Translations under genes and position numbers: made by a program
Part shown: piece by piece, positions 11,418-22,976 of the stretch
Layout of the letters: each line of letters begins with the position of its first letter
How positions within the stretch are numbered: position 1 is the first letter of the stretch
Assembly (NCBI GenBank): GCA_963920665.1
Contig: OY987265.1
Span: forward strand, 7,445,001 to 7,509,000
DNA length: 64,000 bases
Direction: 5' to 3'
Source: Straminergon stramineum
Lineage: Eukaryota > Streptophyta > Bryopsida > Hypnales > Calliergonaceae
Notes under the pieces: model-generated
The model's input: only the letters and a program-made list of their open reading frames with translations
The model's database searches: none
Told to the model about the DNA's origin: nothing

Positions 11418-12466
11418 ATCAAAGAGGTTATTACATTATGGGAGGGTCATTTGCATTTATGATGTTTGAATGCAGCCCGGTCTGGGATTAGTAATCAATA
11501 TTACTTTAGAGAGAGATGTTTATGTGAAGTTCTACTATCAGTGCATAAGAGTTAGCTTCAAGCCAGTATAACTGAAAATACACTTGGGTTTCAATTGGAT
11601 TTGTAAATCAGCTTAAGAAGAATGTTCGTTGACCTAACATACTTCAAGTTCAAAAAACCCTAAAGGACCAAGTGTCCATTCAGCATACGCAAGAAACCTT
11701 GGGTAGTCTCCTTTAAAGTCATTTTTAGTCTGATGTTCATGAAATTTGGACATAATGTGTAACTACGTATCTCCTTATTGAATTTTTTTTCCAATCGGGT
11801 GCCCGATCAAAAGTTATGCTACCCTAAACTTTGTAGGCAACTTTGGCAGCTTCGTGCAACATGTGCAAAACTCTTCCTATGATTTTGAAATTTGGTGGGT
11901 GTGTAGCTTACAAGATCCATGATGCAAATGTCAAAAAAATAACCCTATTTAGTGTAAGAATCTCATTCTAGAAGGAGTTTAAGTCTATAGGCCATGTTAG
12001 CCAAGGTTGAAAAAAATCTTTTTCAACTAACTTCAAATGTTATAATCTTTCAATCCGTGTGGTCAAAGTTTCTAAATTTTTTTCCACATGTTTCCAAAGA
12101 AGTGTAGTTCAAATTTGTACAGTTGATTTTTGAAAAAAAACTTTTTTTTTCATTTTTTTCTCACTGCCCTAAAAGGTGGTAGTTTTTGACAATTTATGCC
12201 CAAAATGTGCCCTATTCCTTTAGGGGTTACTTTAGAGAGGTTATTACATTAAGGGAGGGGCATTTGCATTTACGATGTTTGTGTGCAACCAGGTCCGGGA
12301 CTAGTAATCAATATTACTTTAGAGAGAGATGTTTATGTGAAGTTCTATCAGTGTATAAGATTTAGCTTCAAGCTAGTATAATTTAAAATACACTAGGGTT
12401 TCAATTGGATTTGTAAATCAGCTTAAGAAGAACATTTGTTGACCCAACATACTTTGAGTTCAAAAA
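11418..12466. repeat. Two 240-bp direct repeats flanking a TTAA-type element
   Basis: The segment 11418-11655 is repeated with slight divergence at 12228-12466; shared blocks include TAGTAATCAATATTACTTTA and CAATTGGATTTGTAAATCAG. Between them lies an element of about 570 bp whose ends read ACCCTAAAGGACC and CCTTTAGGGGTT. Confidence 0.7.
11655..12229. mobile_element. TTAA-family MITE, internally deleted copy of the 961-bp type
   Basis: The left end ACCCTAAAGGACCAAGTGTC and the following 150 bp match the ends of the elements at 53798-54758 and 38371-39213 (reverse), but the middle, including their short open frame, is missing. The flanking TTAA is degraded here (AAAA on the left, TTAC on the right). 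Confidence 0.6.
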
Positions 12467-13274
12467 TGTATACTTATGTTTTTTTAGACACTATTATATA
12501 GTGGCCTCCACTAAGATATATATTGGCTATTTGAGCCATTCAAAGAATTTTTCACAATTTGGATTACAATTGGTATATTTTGGCATGCATATTTGTCATT
12601 GCATCCTTACAATTTTTTGTGATTACAGAATCATGTGCTTTGGTTCCCCCCTCCCTTCAAGGAAAAATGGGGACCATTGATTGAGGGATCAACCCACTGC
12701 CCCTACCATTGATTTCAGTTTTTTGGGGGAAATAAATTTCAACTAGACCCGCCCTAGATTCAAAGAACAAGAGCCATCGATTGGTTTGGGGTCTAAAGCA
12801 TCTCAGCCGTAGAAATGGCTTAGGATTTATCAAAAATACAAATATGGAAACAAATATAGATATGGTTTAGAAATATAGATACATATACAGATATGATTAC
12901 AAAACTCTATTCAAATATCCCATATCAAATGCACAAGGAATTGAGTTCCAAAAATACAAGTATGTCAAGGGGATCAAGGGGCATGTGAAGATTATGATGA
13001 AAATTGATTTTAATTTTGAAATTTAAGTGGTATGAGTTTAATTGAAACTTGGTGTGTCTCTCACTATCTATTGTGATTACATGATCATCTACTACAAGCC
13101 ATAATTCATACTGTAATCTCAATCTAGTATATTAAATTTTCAATATAAGAAAAATATTTTGTATGAATTTCTTGAAGTCTATTTCATATAGAGTTATGTA
13201 GGAAACATCTATATGCAATTCTTTCCTTTAAGAAAAAATCTCCAAAAAGATTCAAAATTCACACCAAAGAGAGT
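12467..13274. other. AT-rich intergenic DNA
   Basis: No gene seen. A short low-complexity run of ATATAGATAC-like repeats occupies about 12835-12900. Confidence 0.5.
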
Positions 13275-13846
13275 TTAACCCCTAAGCGCTATGAAGACCA
13301 TTTTCTAGATGATCAAGGGATTGAAATTCAAGTTTCATCCTCCTTATTCTTTGGATGAAAATCATCCAAATTTGTGGAGATACATTAATATCAAGTTGTT
13401 CTCCTATCCATTGGTTGGATTTGGTGTTACCAAAGTACATATTTTTCTAAATTTATCAATGAGGAAGTATTTCAAGTGGTTGACCAAGCCAAATTTCATT
13501 GACTCTAGTTCAAAATTAGATTTGCCAAAATGAGGTCATAGATTTTAAGAACACAAAAATTTCAAAAAATCACCATGTGAAGAGAATCTCATTTCAAATC
13601 CATTCCAACAAAATTTACTCCAAAAAGGATAATATTTTGCTTGTAATTGAATTTAGAAGGAATTTTGAAATTTTCCTTTCAAAATTTATTAAAAAAAAAT
13701 GTTAGCGAAAGCATTGATGAAACTAACCTTACGGATGGAATCTACAAACAAATTCTTCATTCCAAAATATGCTTCTAAATAGCACTTTATAATGATTTTT
13801 CTCAAATCGTTGATTCTAGAGATGTATCTAGCCATTTAGGGGTTAA
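13275..13846. mobile_element. TTAA-terminated MITE (572 bp)
   Basis: The left end is TTAACCCCTAAGCGC at 13275. The right end, reverse complemented, is TTAACCCCTAAATGG, ending 13846. TTAA thus stands at both borders with CCCC...GGGG just inside, the arrangement of piggyBac-type elements. It is homologous to 50350-51480 (which carries a nested insertion) and to the more diverged 55017-55562. It has no coding capacity. Confidence 0.65.
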
Positions 13847-14012
13847 TGTTTGAGTGTTGGATGCCAAAACTTCATAAACTAGATAGCTAATCATTGTAAC
13901 TAAATTTTGTTTCACAAAGTGTACCATTATAATCCTAGGTATGTACAAGACTAGTTGTATTGTGAGGGTCAAATAGAAAAATTTGAGACAAGAGGAAAGT
14001 TATTGATTACAC

Positions 14013-14265
14013 AGCTGAATGGCGGGGGTGGATTGCCCCCCTCACTCGTCCCCCCAAAGTCATTCTAGGGGTGCATGTAAGAAAAAAAGACCCCTATTTT
14101 GTGCTTCATTTACTTATCTTCTCTACCTCTCCTAGTTAATTTTGGGCCTCTGATTGCAAATATGAATTCAAAATTTGAAAATTTTATCATGTGTGAAAAA
14201 TAAAAAATTTCAGGGTTTTTACTTGGGGACAAGCAAGGGGGGCAATCCACCCCGGCTAGCTGAAT
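14013..14265. mobile_element. hAT-like MITE with perfect 8-bp target duplication
   Basis: The perfect direct repeat AGCTGAAT at 14013-14020 and 14258-14265 flanks an element whose ends mirror each other: GGGGTGGATTGCCCCCCT near 14025-14042 and its complement at 14236-14252. Eight-base duplications are typical of hAT transposition. The core shares TGCAAATATGAATTC and neighbouring sequence with the MITE at 1137-1406, in reverse orientation. Confidence 0.8.
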
Positions 14266-14372
14266 TAGCTTGCTCAACAGCCTTTAAAATAAAGTCCAAT
14301 TGGTGGGGAAAAAGGAAAAAAAAAGAAGCAAAGTAACCCCACCACCAGTCCACAATATAACTTATTTTTTGC

Positions 14373-14624
14373 CCATTGGGGGCAATCGGGGTGAATTGAC
14401 CCCCTTGCTCAGCACCTCCAAGTCATTTGATGGGTGCAAGTAAAAAAAAGCCCCCTATTTTGCACTTGATTAATTTACCTTACACACCTCCCCAAGGGAA
14501 TTTGGGACCTCTAATTGCAAATATGAATTCAAAATTTGCAAATCTTATCATGCATGGAAAATAAAAAATTTAAGGGGTTCTCCGAGGGGCCGAGCAAGGG
14601 GATGAGTTCATCCTAGCCATTTGG
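14373..14624. mobile_element. Second hAT-like MITE, diverged sister of the previous one
   Basis: It lies 107 bp after the previous copy. The termini contain GAATTGACCCCCTTGCTC (about 14393-14410) and a mirrored GAGCAAGGGGATGAGTTC on the right. The flanks are CCATTGGG and CCATTTGG, a likely decayed 8-bp duplication. It has the same core as the 14.1-kb copy and the same orientation. Confidence 0.65.
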
Positions 14625-17114
14625 TCTGCTTGGGGGCACATATTTGCGTGCCACTCTAGCCAATGGAATGGCTAGAATTAGTCCCTCTTGCATGTTATCA
14701 TCCACTAATTACATCTTCCGTCGAAAACGCACTAGCAAAATTCATCCATATCATTGAGTCCAGGATCCTTTTATCATTCTTGAAAAGGGGACCCCTACAT
14801 CCAACAAAATTGTCTTATATGGCTCCTTAACCAACCCCAATATTGGAATGAATTGAAAAGTCTCTCCTAGGCGAAGCATGATACAATATTGTACCATTGC
14901 CTGGTTATACAATGCAATGTCTTCCCTCTCCAACATACCTTGGTCTTTCCTTTACCTAAGATGAAATCATCCAAACACATCAAAAGAAGCAATTCAACAT
15001 AATTGGAGGCACCTTTTTCAAGAAAAAATCATTTTGGTAGACTAGTATTAGCAATTGAAAATCATGTTTTTTTTAAATAAATGTTTTTTTTAGATAAGAC
15101 ATGTAATTATTATAAATTTTCAAAGTGGAAGTTTCCTAGGCCACTAAAACCATTACATAATCTCATTACAAAACCAAAATTTAGAGAATCAAGATCAACC
15201 AAATGCAATTAAGTATGAGAACAATTTAATTGCACTTTAGGGGATACTTTCAATAGAAGTCTATTTGTTAGAAATGGGTACACAAACATTTTTGGGGTAT
15301 TTTCAAGGGGATAGTCATTCAATGTGTACTATACCCTCAACTTATGCACTCCCATTTTTAGAATCATCACTAGCCTTGATTAAAAGTAGATACATAATAA
15401 TTATTCTTTGTTGATATCATTGTTTAACAAGTAAAATTCTCCCATGTATTTATCCATTGATGCAGTAACCTCTCCACTCAACAAATTTAATTTTGGAGCA
15501 AAGGAATTTTATTTTGAAAGTTGATTCTTGGAAGAAGAAACTATGGGATATTAGTATTCTATTGTAGGATATTTTATATACTCAAATCTCTCATGTACTT
15601 CAAAAAGTAATATGGAATGTATAAAAATTTATATTCATATTTGTACTTGTATCTATATGCATATAGATATATTGTACAAGTAATTGTATGTAAATATTGT
15701 ATTCCATTATTTGTATTCATATTCAAATTTGATCTTGGGTGGGTGGATGAATTCTTTTTCTTTTTTCCTTTTTGAGACCCTAGTTTTCAAGAGCCATTGG
15801 CTAGTGTTTTGAAGCGGATAGTGAGGTTGACTCTAGTTTATGAAAGTCTTCATATTTTGAATAAGAAAAATTGAAATAAGACAATATTGTACCAATTTAC
15901 ACAAACATAAAATTTTGTGGTGACACTAATTAACAAGTCCCCAAACCCTCTTACTACTAGGACAAATTAGTGTAGTTGTAAAACATATAAAACATATCAT
16001 GCAACTATTCCTAAATCTCTCATATAAGCATTTGAGCATGATTCCCATTACTATCCCCTAAAGGTTTTGAAAGATCAATATAATCTTCAAAAACTGGGAA
16101 ACATCAAAAGCACAAGTGAAGTGACTGTAGTTAGATTTTGTGTAAACTACAAATATTTGTTTAAGATGATGATGCAAAATGTCCAATTTTTCACAAAAAT
16201 TAAAGAAGATTTATACATATTTTAGAACCCATTATGTGGTGGTATATTTGTATTTGGGGAAGATTTTAGTATCATATAATACAAACTAATGCAATTGGAA
16301 TTTTAGAAAAATTACAATGCAAATCAACACAATTGTTTAATCTATTCATTGTACCCATGTCTAAACATCAATCTCAATATTTTTTGGGAAGAATGAATGT
16401 TACTTCAAAGGGAATGAATGTCACACATTAAGAATATTTGGTACTTCACATATAACAAAGATCATTATTCTCACATGTGATTACCATACATGTGTGTACA
16501 ATCCTTTCTACCAATACAAAACAAATATGCTCTATTTTCAAACCCTTTTTGTAAAAACATTTGGTAGGAATTCCTTATAGTAGGTGGTGCAAAATTGTTG
16601 CCATAATGATATTCTTGACTTGCATGTTAAGATGTACAAAAAATTGGCATTGAATTTGGAGTCACCTTCCACTGTCCACGCCCTAATAAAGTCTTTGTAT
16701 TCTAAGCCTACACTTTTTTTTGAATAATTCTTCCCACTATCACAAAAATCCATGAGTTCTACACAGTACAATCACCTACATTCTGTCAGATCCACAAACA
16801 AATTCAAATTATCTTAGGCTTCCTTTCCTATCCAAATACAATTTTTTATCCCAAAACACATATACAAGGGGTCAAATGTATTTAAGTCCCTTTAGAGGTT
16901 AAATTGTTTAAATTCTAGTTGAATATGATGGGGAGTCAAAAACAAATTTGAATAACTCTTATCATGAATTTTATGTAAGATTAGTGACATCTAGAAAACT
17001 ATTGTCATCACACCAAAAAAATATTATAAAAATTGGTATGACAAAATATTACTTCAACCTACACTAATTAAAAATAGTGTCTCTTGTAAATTACTATCAC
17101 ATGTACTTGGTGTA
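14625..17114. other. AT-rich intergenic DNA, no gene recognised
   Basis: Continuous AT-rich sequence with all frames broken frequently. Short tetranucleotide-like runs (ATATAGATAT near 15650-15670) are the only structure noticed. Confidence 0.5.
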
Positions 17115-17470
17115 AGGTAATTGTGGTTAGAAGACCCATAGTAGACACCTAGGTAATGGCCCTAACATGGGGTTTTTTCAATAAATGAGATTTGGGCCAC
17201 AAGCAGTATCTTAGCTAACAATAATGGAGTGATTAGTAACATCACTAGGGACTTCTAGCTTTTTAGTGTAAATTTAGTGTAAGAAGTGAATTTTTTAGGC
17301 CTTCCACAATAGAGAATATTGTGATTGCTTTAGGTGAGTAAGATGAGCATTATGGATAAATTTTTTGTTGGTGTTGGGATAGTGTAGAGACTCTTTTGGG
17401 CCAAGATGGGGGGAACACATCGAAAATTCATAGCAAATTCATACTTTGTTGAAAAATTGTAATTTCAATT
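17115..17470 (+). repeat. Left arm of a 350-bp inverted repeat pair
   Basis: Reverse complemented, this segment aligns along its length with 29420-29770. Shared blocks are GGCCCAAAAGAGTCT, AATCACAATA, ACTAATCACTC and CAAATCTCATTTA. The pair probably represents two copies of one repeat family in opposite orientation. This arm lies just outside the left border of the 17.3-kb element, and the other lies inside it. Confidence 0.65.
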
Positions 17471-18504
17471 ATTCTCGCCATGTATCACACTTGCCTTTAT
17501 GTGGGAATTTCTCTTAAAAAAATTCAGCAATTGCATGAGGGCAAACTCCTAATTCTAAAACACAATGGGCTATTTTACCTTAGATACAACATTTTCAATA
17601 TGATTTTATGGATGTTGTGAGGACATGTATATATTGTTTTTTGCAAGCACAAGTCAAATACCATGACTGAATGAAGAAATTGTAAAAGAGTAATTGTGTA
17701 AAGATGATAGTTGTAGGACAAGGAGTATGACACACTTATACAAAATCTAAAGCAAAATGGAAGTATGGTTGAAAAGCTAATGAATCTCAGAATTTGCAAC
17801 CATACAAACTGCAAACTAAATTTTGTATCTCTTTCTATAAGTGATGTTATAGAAACTTTAAAATAGCTTTATCAATAAACACCGAATTAGACATTCTTGT
17901 ACTTGGCCAAGTGCAATGACCGTATGTACTACTATTCACTAAAATAATGTTTTCACAAAAATTGCCCCCCCCCCTTTTTTTCTAAAACAACTCTCCCCCG
18001 TTCTTTTGTGTTTTACTTCAATTATGCATGAAATTTTTAGATAGGGATGCATTTTTCAATACTTTTGAGTATAACAAGTAGGAATTTGTGTTTCATTCAT
18101 TTTCATTATTTTTGTTGTTCTTTTATTCTAGTCACCAACCACTACGTAATGCAATTTCATCGATATTACAATCTTTTAATGCCAACATCACTTGAAAAGC
18201 GAAAAATCACTATAGCCATGAAAAAATTTATTTAGAAAATTGAAATGAATTTGAAGGATAATCCACTACCTTCTCATATCTGATATACAATCCACACAAC
18301 ACAAGAAAAAACCACTCTAATGTCTCCAAACACTTTGCCTACAAAATAAGAACTTCTGTACTTCTACACACTGTATACTACTGTCACATGTACTACTATT
18401 AATATTTAAGCACTACAATGTTGCATCTAGTGTTCCCAACACTTGTACGGATGATTGTATCAAGTCTTCTGCTTTCCCTTCACCAACTACCTCTGTTTCT
18501 TCAA

Positions 18505-21500
18505 CTACACTTGGTCCACCTCTAGGATTGACTGGGGTGGAGAGGCATACTCCAATGCCCTGTCCACGATCACACTCACAATGGGTGTTGACACCCCCTT
18601 TGAAAAAGACAGTGATTCAGTAGATTCTTCCAAAATAGAAAAAGCCTGATGAAAAACGTAATGTCCTTCATTTCCTGTCCGAACAAATTTTATGTTCTTC
18701 CTATTGTAAAAATATACACCCTCACCCAGAGTCAAGCTCATAGAGTCTAGAGATGTGAATGTTGACAATGCCGACATGGGTTCTGTTATAGCCTATGTAC
18801 CTTCAAGTTCTCCCACATGAACTTGAACATCTGCTACTGCTGCAGGTATATCTTTAAGCTCTCCCACATGAATTTCAGAATCTGTTGTTGCTGTTGGTAT
18901 ATCTTCAAGCTCTCCCACATGAACTTCAGAATCTGTTGTTGCTGCTGGTATATCTTCAAACTCTTCCACATGAACTTCAACATCTGCTATTGCTATTCGT
19001 ATATCTTCAAGTTTTCCTACATGAACTTCAACATCTGTTGCTGTTGCATTGTCCATATCATTCTTTTGTAATGTTGGAGAATAATTCGAATCTTCTTCCA
19101 TTTCCTACAAGTCTTCTTTGTCTATGTGGGCGTCACTTTCGGCATTAGTGTCAATAGATCCCAAACTTAAGCCACCACTATGTAAATCATCAGAGTTTGT
19201 CTGCTCAGAGTCACTATCACCTCCGCTTGATGATGAAGCTCCAGAATCAATTGCAGTCTCTTTCCCCTTCTACTTCTCTTTTTCTATCCCTTCAACTATG
19301 TCTTCTACATCTGAGGAATTGTTTGATAATCGCATTATCCTTTCAAACCTACCACATGGTATGCTCGTTCCTGCTTCAGAAGGATCATAATTAGGTGATC
19401 TTTCTCCTGTACTCAACAATTGCGAGGATCTCCGTTCAGCTGATGTGTTTATGCTATTCACCATCACCGTTTTATCTCCATACATCAACTGTAATGTATT
19501 GTATACAAATTGTGTGCGTGTTGTTCCACCTTCCATGATGATAACTTCGTTCCCCACAAACCCATTCTCTAAAATCCCAAGAATTGCCATTGTAATGCCC
19601 AATGTCACCAACCCCCAATTCCTTGGAAGATACATTTGCACCATCCTCTTCAACTCCATTGGTGTCCTCTCTACCTTGTCCTCAGCTCGTGGCATCACTT
19701 TTATGCTCCAAGTGTCTTGAAACACCACATCCAACTCTTTCGTGCTTTGAGGAAGGTTCTCCATAGGCCCACATTCTGTCGGATACTACATGATGACGGC
19801 AATGTCTCCCACTGCCTACACTACACGCAGGAGTTGTTCACCATGGTGTAGATCGTGGACATATGATGAAATGGTTTTTCTTTTAAATATCCACGAACCT
19901 TACAAGTAGTGACAACTCTCGGGCATGGCCATCCTTGATTGCATTGCTTCGTCAAAGTATACACTTGGTGGGAAAAGGAAAATAGTAGTCCACCTGAAAA
20001 TTGAAGACATCCAATTCTAAATTTGATGCATCACCTTGCTGTAGTCTTTGCTTGACCACTCCTCATCTACCCCTTCTGAACCTCCACGTCTGCAACCGAA
20101 AATCCATAAATAAGGTGTTCCTAGTTCCATGTAATCATCCTCGAAGAATCATCCTCTACACCTCACGTACACTGATTTTTCTCTCTTGTTATTCACCTAT
20201 CAAGAGAGATACTTGCCAATCCCATCGAGCATTACTCACATCCTCAACATCCCGATCATAGCCAATATAACCTCTACGACCTGCTTTGATATCCGTGAAG
20301 TGTTGCTTTACAAATGCTGGGATTAAATGATCAATACTGTTGAGTGAATGAACCGTCTTCATAGTTGGAGAACACCACAAAGTCTTGGAATTGGTATCCA
20401 ATGTCTTCCCCATCGAAGTGAATTGTCTTCCTCCCTCAGATCCATACTTGCTTACATCTATTGCCAAAAATTCATCCGCAGATAATGGATTTTCATCTTG
20501 TGCTTGCACCATCAAATAACGAATTTGATTCCTCACTGCATCTTTTTGTTGTATACGATCCACCACATACGCTACAGTACCTTTCGGGGGATTTAGAGAT
20601 GTTGCGTTATTGAAATAATATTCCTGTGAAGGTCGACTCCCATCAACTACATCCTTTGCTGCCATTCGTTTCATTACACGTACATAGGTCTCCTTGGAGA
20701 CTCTACTCAAAGGTCTCAACCATGTCTTCTCCATCCTCTTCCTCTTGGGATTCCCATCCATTGTGACATCCAAATTCCGCTCTCTTGCCATTTTCTTCCA
20801 CTTCTCCTTTGCCTTCTTGCTGAAGAACAACTTCCTTTCTTCATAATCTCTACACACTTGCAATATTGCCTCATACGACTCTTCGTCTTCATTCCACGCA
20901 TGCCTTGTGTAGTCGATCATTTTTTTGGACAACTCCTCCAATGACATACGTTGCGGTAAATCTTGACTCAAGTACAATGCACTAGCTGCCATTATTAACG
21001 CTTTCGCTCGGTATGCATCATCGACTCATGCAGCAGCACTAGGACTTCCACATGCCTTCCAAATGTCACGCAGCTTGATTAAATTTTCATAGTACATGTT
21101 GTAAAATGTTTAATTGAACTCCCTTGCATTTATTCTAACGGACGCTTCTATATAGAACTATGGATTGTTGTACACTACAAATTTAGCGCTTCGCCTTGCA
21201 AATCGCAATAGGTACTCGCCCTCAGAGATATTACCCTCTTGGTAATTGCGTTGGGCTTGTTTACAAGCACCTACTATATGCTGCCCATCGACTGGCTCCC
21301 AAACAATATTATTTTCCAGCCATTGGATCCGCACTATAGTCCTCGGAGTAGATGGATCTGCTTAACAATGTGTCAAAAATGCAACGTCGAATTCACGAGC
21401 AGCACCTTCATGACTGAAAGGAACCTCTACAACCTCTCTCTCTCCTCCATCGTTGGTACTCTCATAATGATATGCAATTGGACGAAGTGTAATTGCACTC

Positions 21501-22976
21501 ATTCCTTCAGCTTCAAAACCTCTTAGACGCTTGTACATCTCTGTCACTCGCCATTCCATAAGCGTCCTGTGTTTTGTCTCTGCATTCAATACGTTGCGAA
21601 TACTATCAATGTTTGCATTGAAAATTGTACCTTGCCCCCATATATATCCCGCCTTGAATTCAAGCTCTGTCGGAAAAACCACTTGTTGTTTTGCTCCACT
21701 TTGTAATGCTACACTTGTACATACTTGCTCGAACTCTTCCTCCGTAGAATCATCATCATCCACTTCATGACCCCCATCATTGCCTTGAATAGGAGGTCCA
21801 CGTGTTGCTGCTCTTTGACGATGTCTCTGAACTGCACTACGAGTGCGTATGCTCTGCTCCTCTTCAACCCCCGCTTCCACTATATGAAGCCTTCGCTCTT
21901 CTTTTGGAATGTCCTCCAATCTAGAATGATGTTGGATTACACCTCGACCTTGTCCTCTTCTAGCACCTCGTCCTCTGGCAACATTAGATCATCTAGCATT
22001 CGTATTAGACATTATACCTCCAATCCTATTTGTTTGTCTTCCAAAGCCAACTCTTCTAACTCTTGATCCAACTTTTGTGGTTCCCCTTGGAGCTCTAACA
22101 TTAGTGTCATTTATAATTCTTGGAGCACTATGTTGTTCATTGTATACATGTGCTTCAATAGTACTTTGTTGTGGTTCCAAAGATTCTTCTCCAAGCTCCT
22201 CCTCCACTGATGGTGGAATAGTCGATACATTGCCTTGTGATAATGCCTCCTCCAGCCTTACAGTTTCATTCTCCCTCGAAGGCTCAACTACAGCATCTTC
22301 TCCTACAGATACAAGACGCTGACGATGGGTTCTTTGTCTTTCAGAACCCCCCCTTCATCTGAATGACGTGCACTTTGTTCTTCAACAGCAGCACGCTTTC
22401 TATTCCGTTCAGCCACTAGAATCCAGTTTCCTTTCAAAGGAGCTGCATAAAGTCGATATAAATCATCCGTATCCTCAGGTTCCCTAGGGGCAGGACGCTC
22501 ATTAGCAACAGTTGGATCAATCATTCGAAACTCCTCATAACTTCGAATCTCCAAATACCGTCAACGTGTCTCAAATAATTGCTCGGGGGTAGAGCTTGTG
22601 AATTTTTTAACAGATTCTTCTCTTGGAACCTTCAACTGATCATCCATATTCTTCCAGAATTTCACCAACGTCTTCAATCCATGAATAGGAGAAAGAATAA
22701 GAACAAGCTTCGGTGGAATAGGTGCCATCATGAGTTGCTTCCTCAGTTTGTACTTTTCAAATACTGAATCACTATTCATTATTGCCACTGTGAGTCCATT
22801 TTCAGCAGTGCCTGCGAGGCTTTCAATGACTCCAAATGAGGTTTCCAGAGCACTCCAATATCTCCCTACTTCAATTGGAAAGTCAGTGATCGATAAATAC
22901 GGCTTCTCTGTACCATTCACTACTATCCACCATCCATGCTCCAACCACTTCGAATAAACCTTGGTGCCATGATGTT
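18505..22976 (-). pseudogene. ParB/sulfiredoxin-like transposon protein, decayed
   Basis: The minus-strand coding remnant begins after a clear intron acceptor (pyrimidine tract, then TTTATGTGCAG at 22977), so at least one upstream exon is missing from this call. It runs for about 1,490 codons with only two frame changes. One is explained by an extra base in the seven-C run at 22347-22353; the other lies near 20130-20190. About 16 in-frame stops (for example 22561, 21989, 21362, 21158, 21110, 21026, 19270, 18793) are each one C-to-T change from CGA, CAA or CAG. Near 21277-21300 the phrase WEPVDGQHIV resembles the DGQH motif of ParB/sulfiredoxin folds. Downstream is a Lys/Arg-rich segment (about 20.8 kb), then a segment that may be enzymatic but is not identified, an acidic Ser/Asp-rich linker, and 17-residue repeats. 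The ParB assignment is by eye. Confidence 0.6.
18801..19055 (-). repeat. Five 51-bp tandem repeats encoding a 17-residue unit
   Basis: Units start at 18801, 18852, 18903, 18954 and 19005. On the minus strand each encodes a variant of VHVGELEDIPAATTDSE, giving an acidic C-terminal repeat in the ParB-like pseudogene. The exact 51-bp period keeps the frame. Confidence 0.85.
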
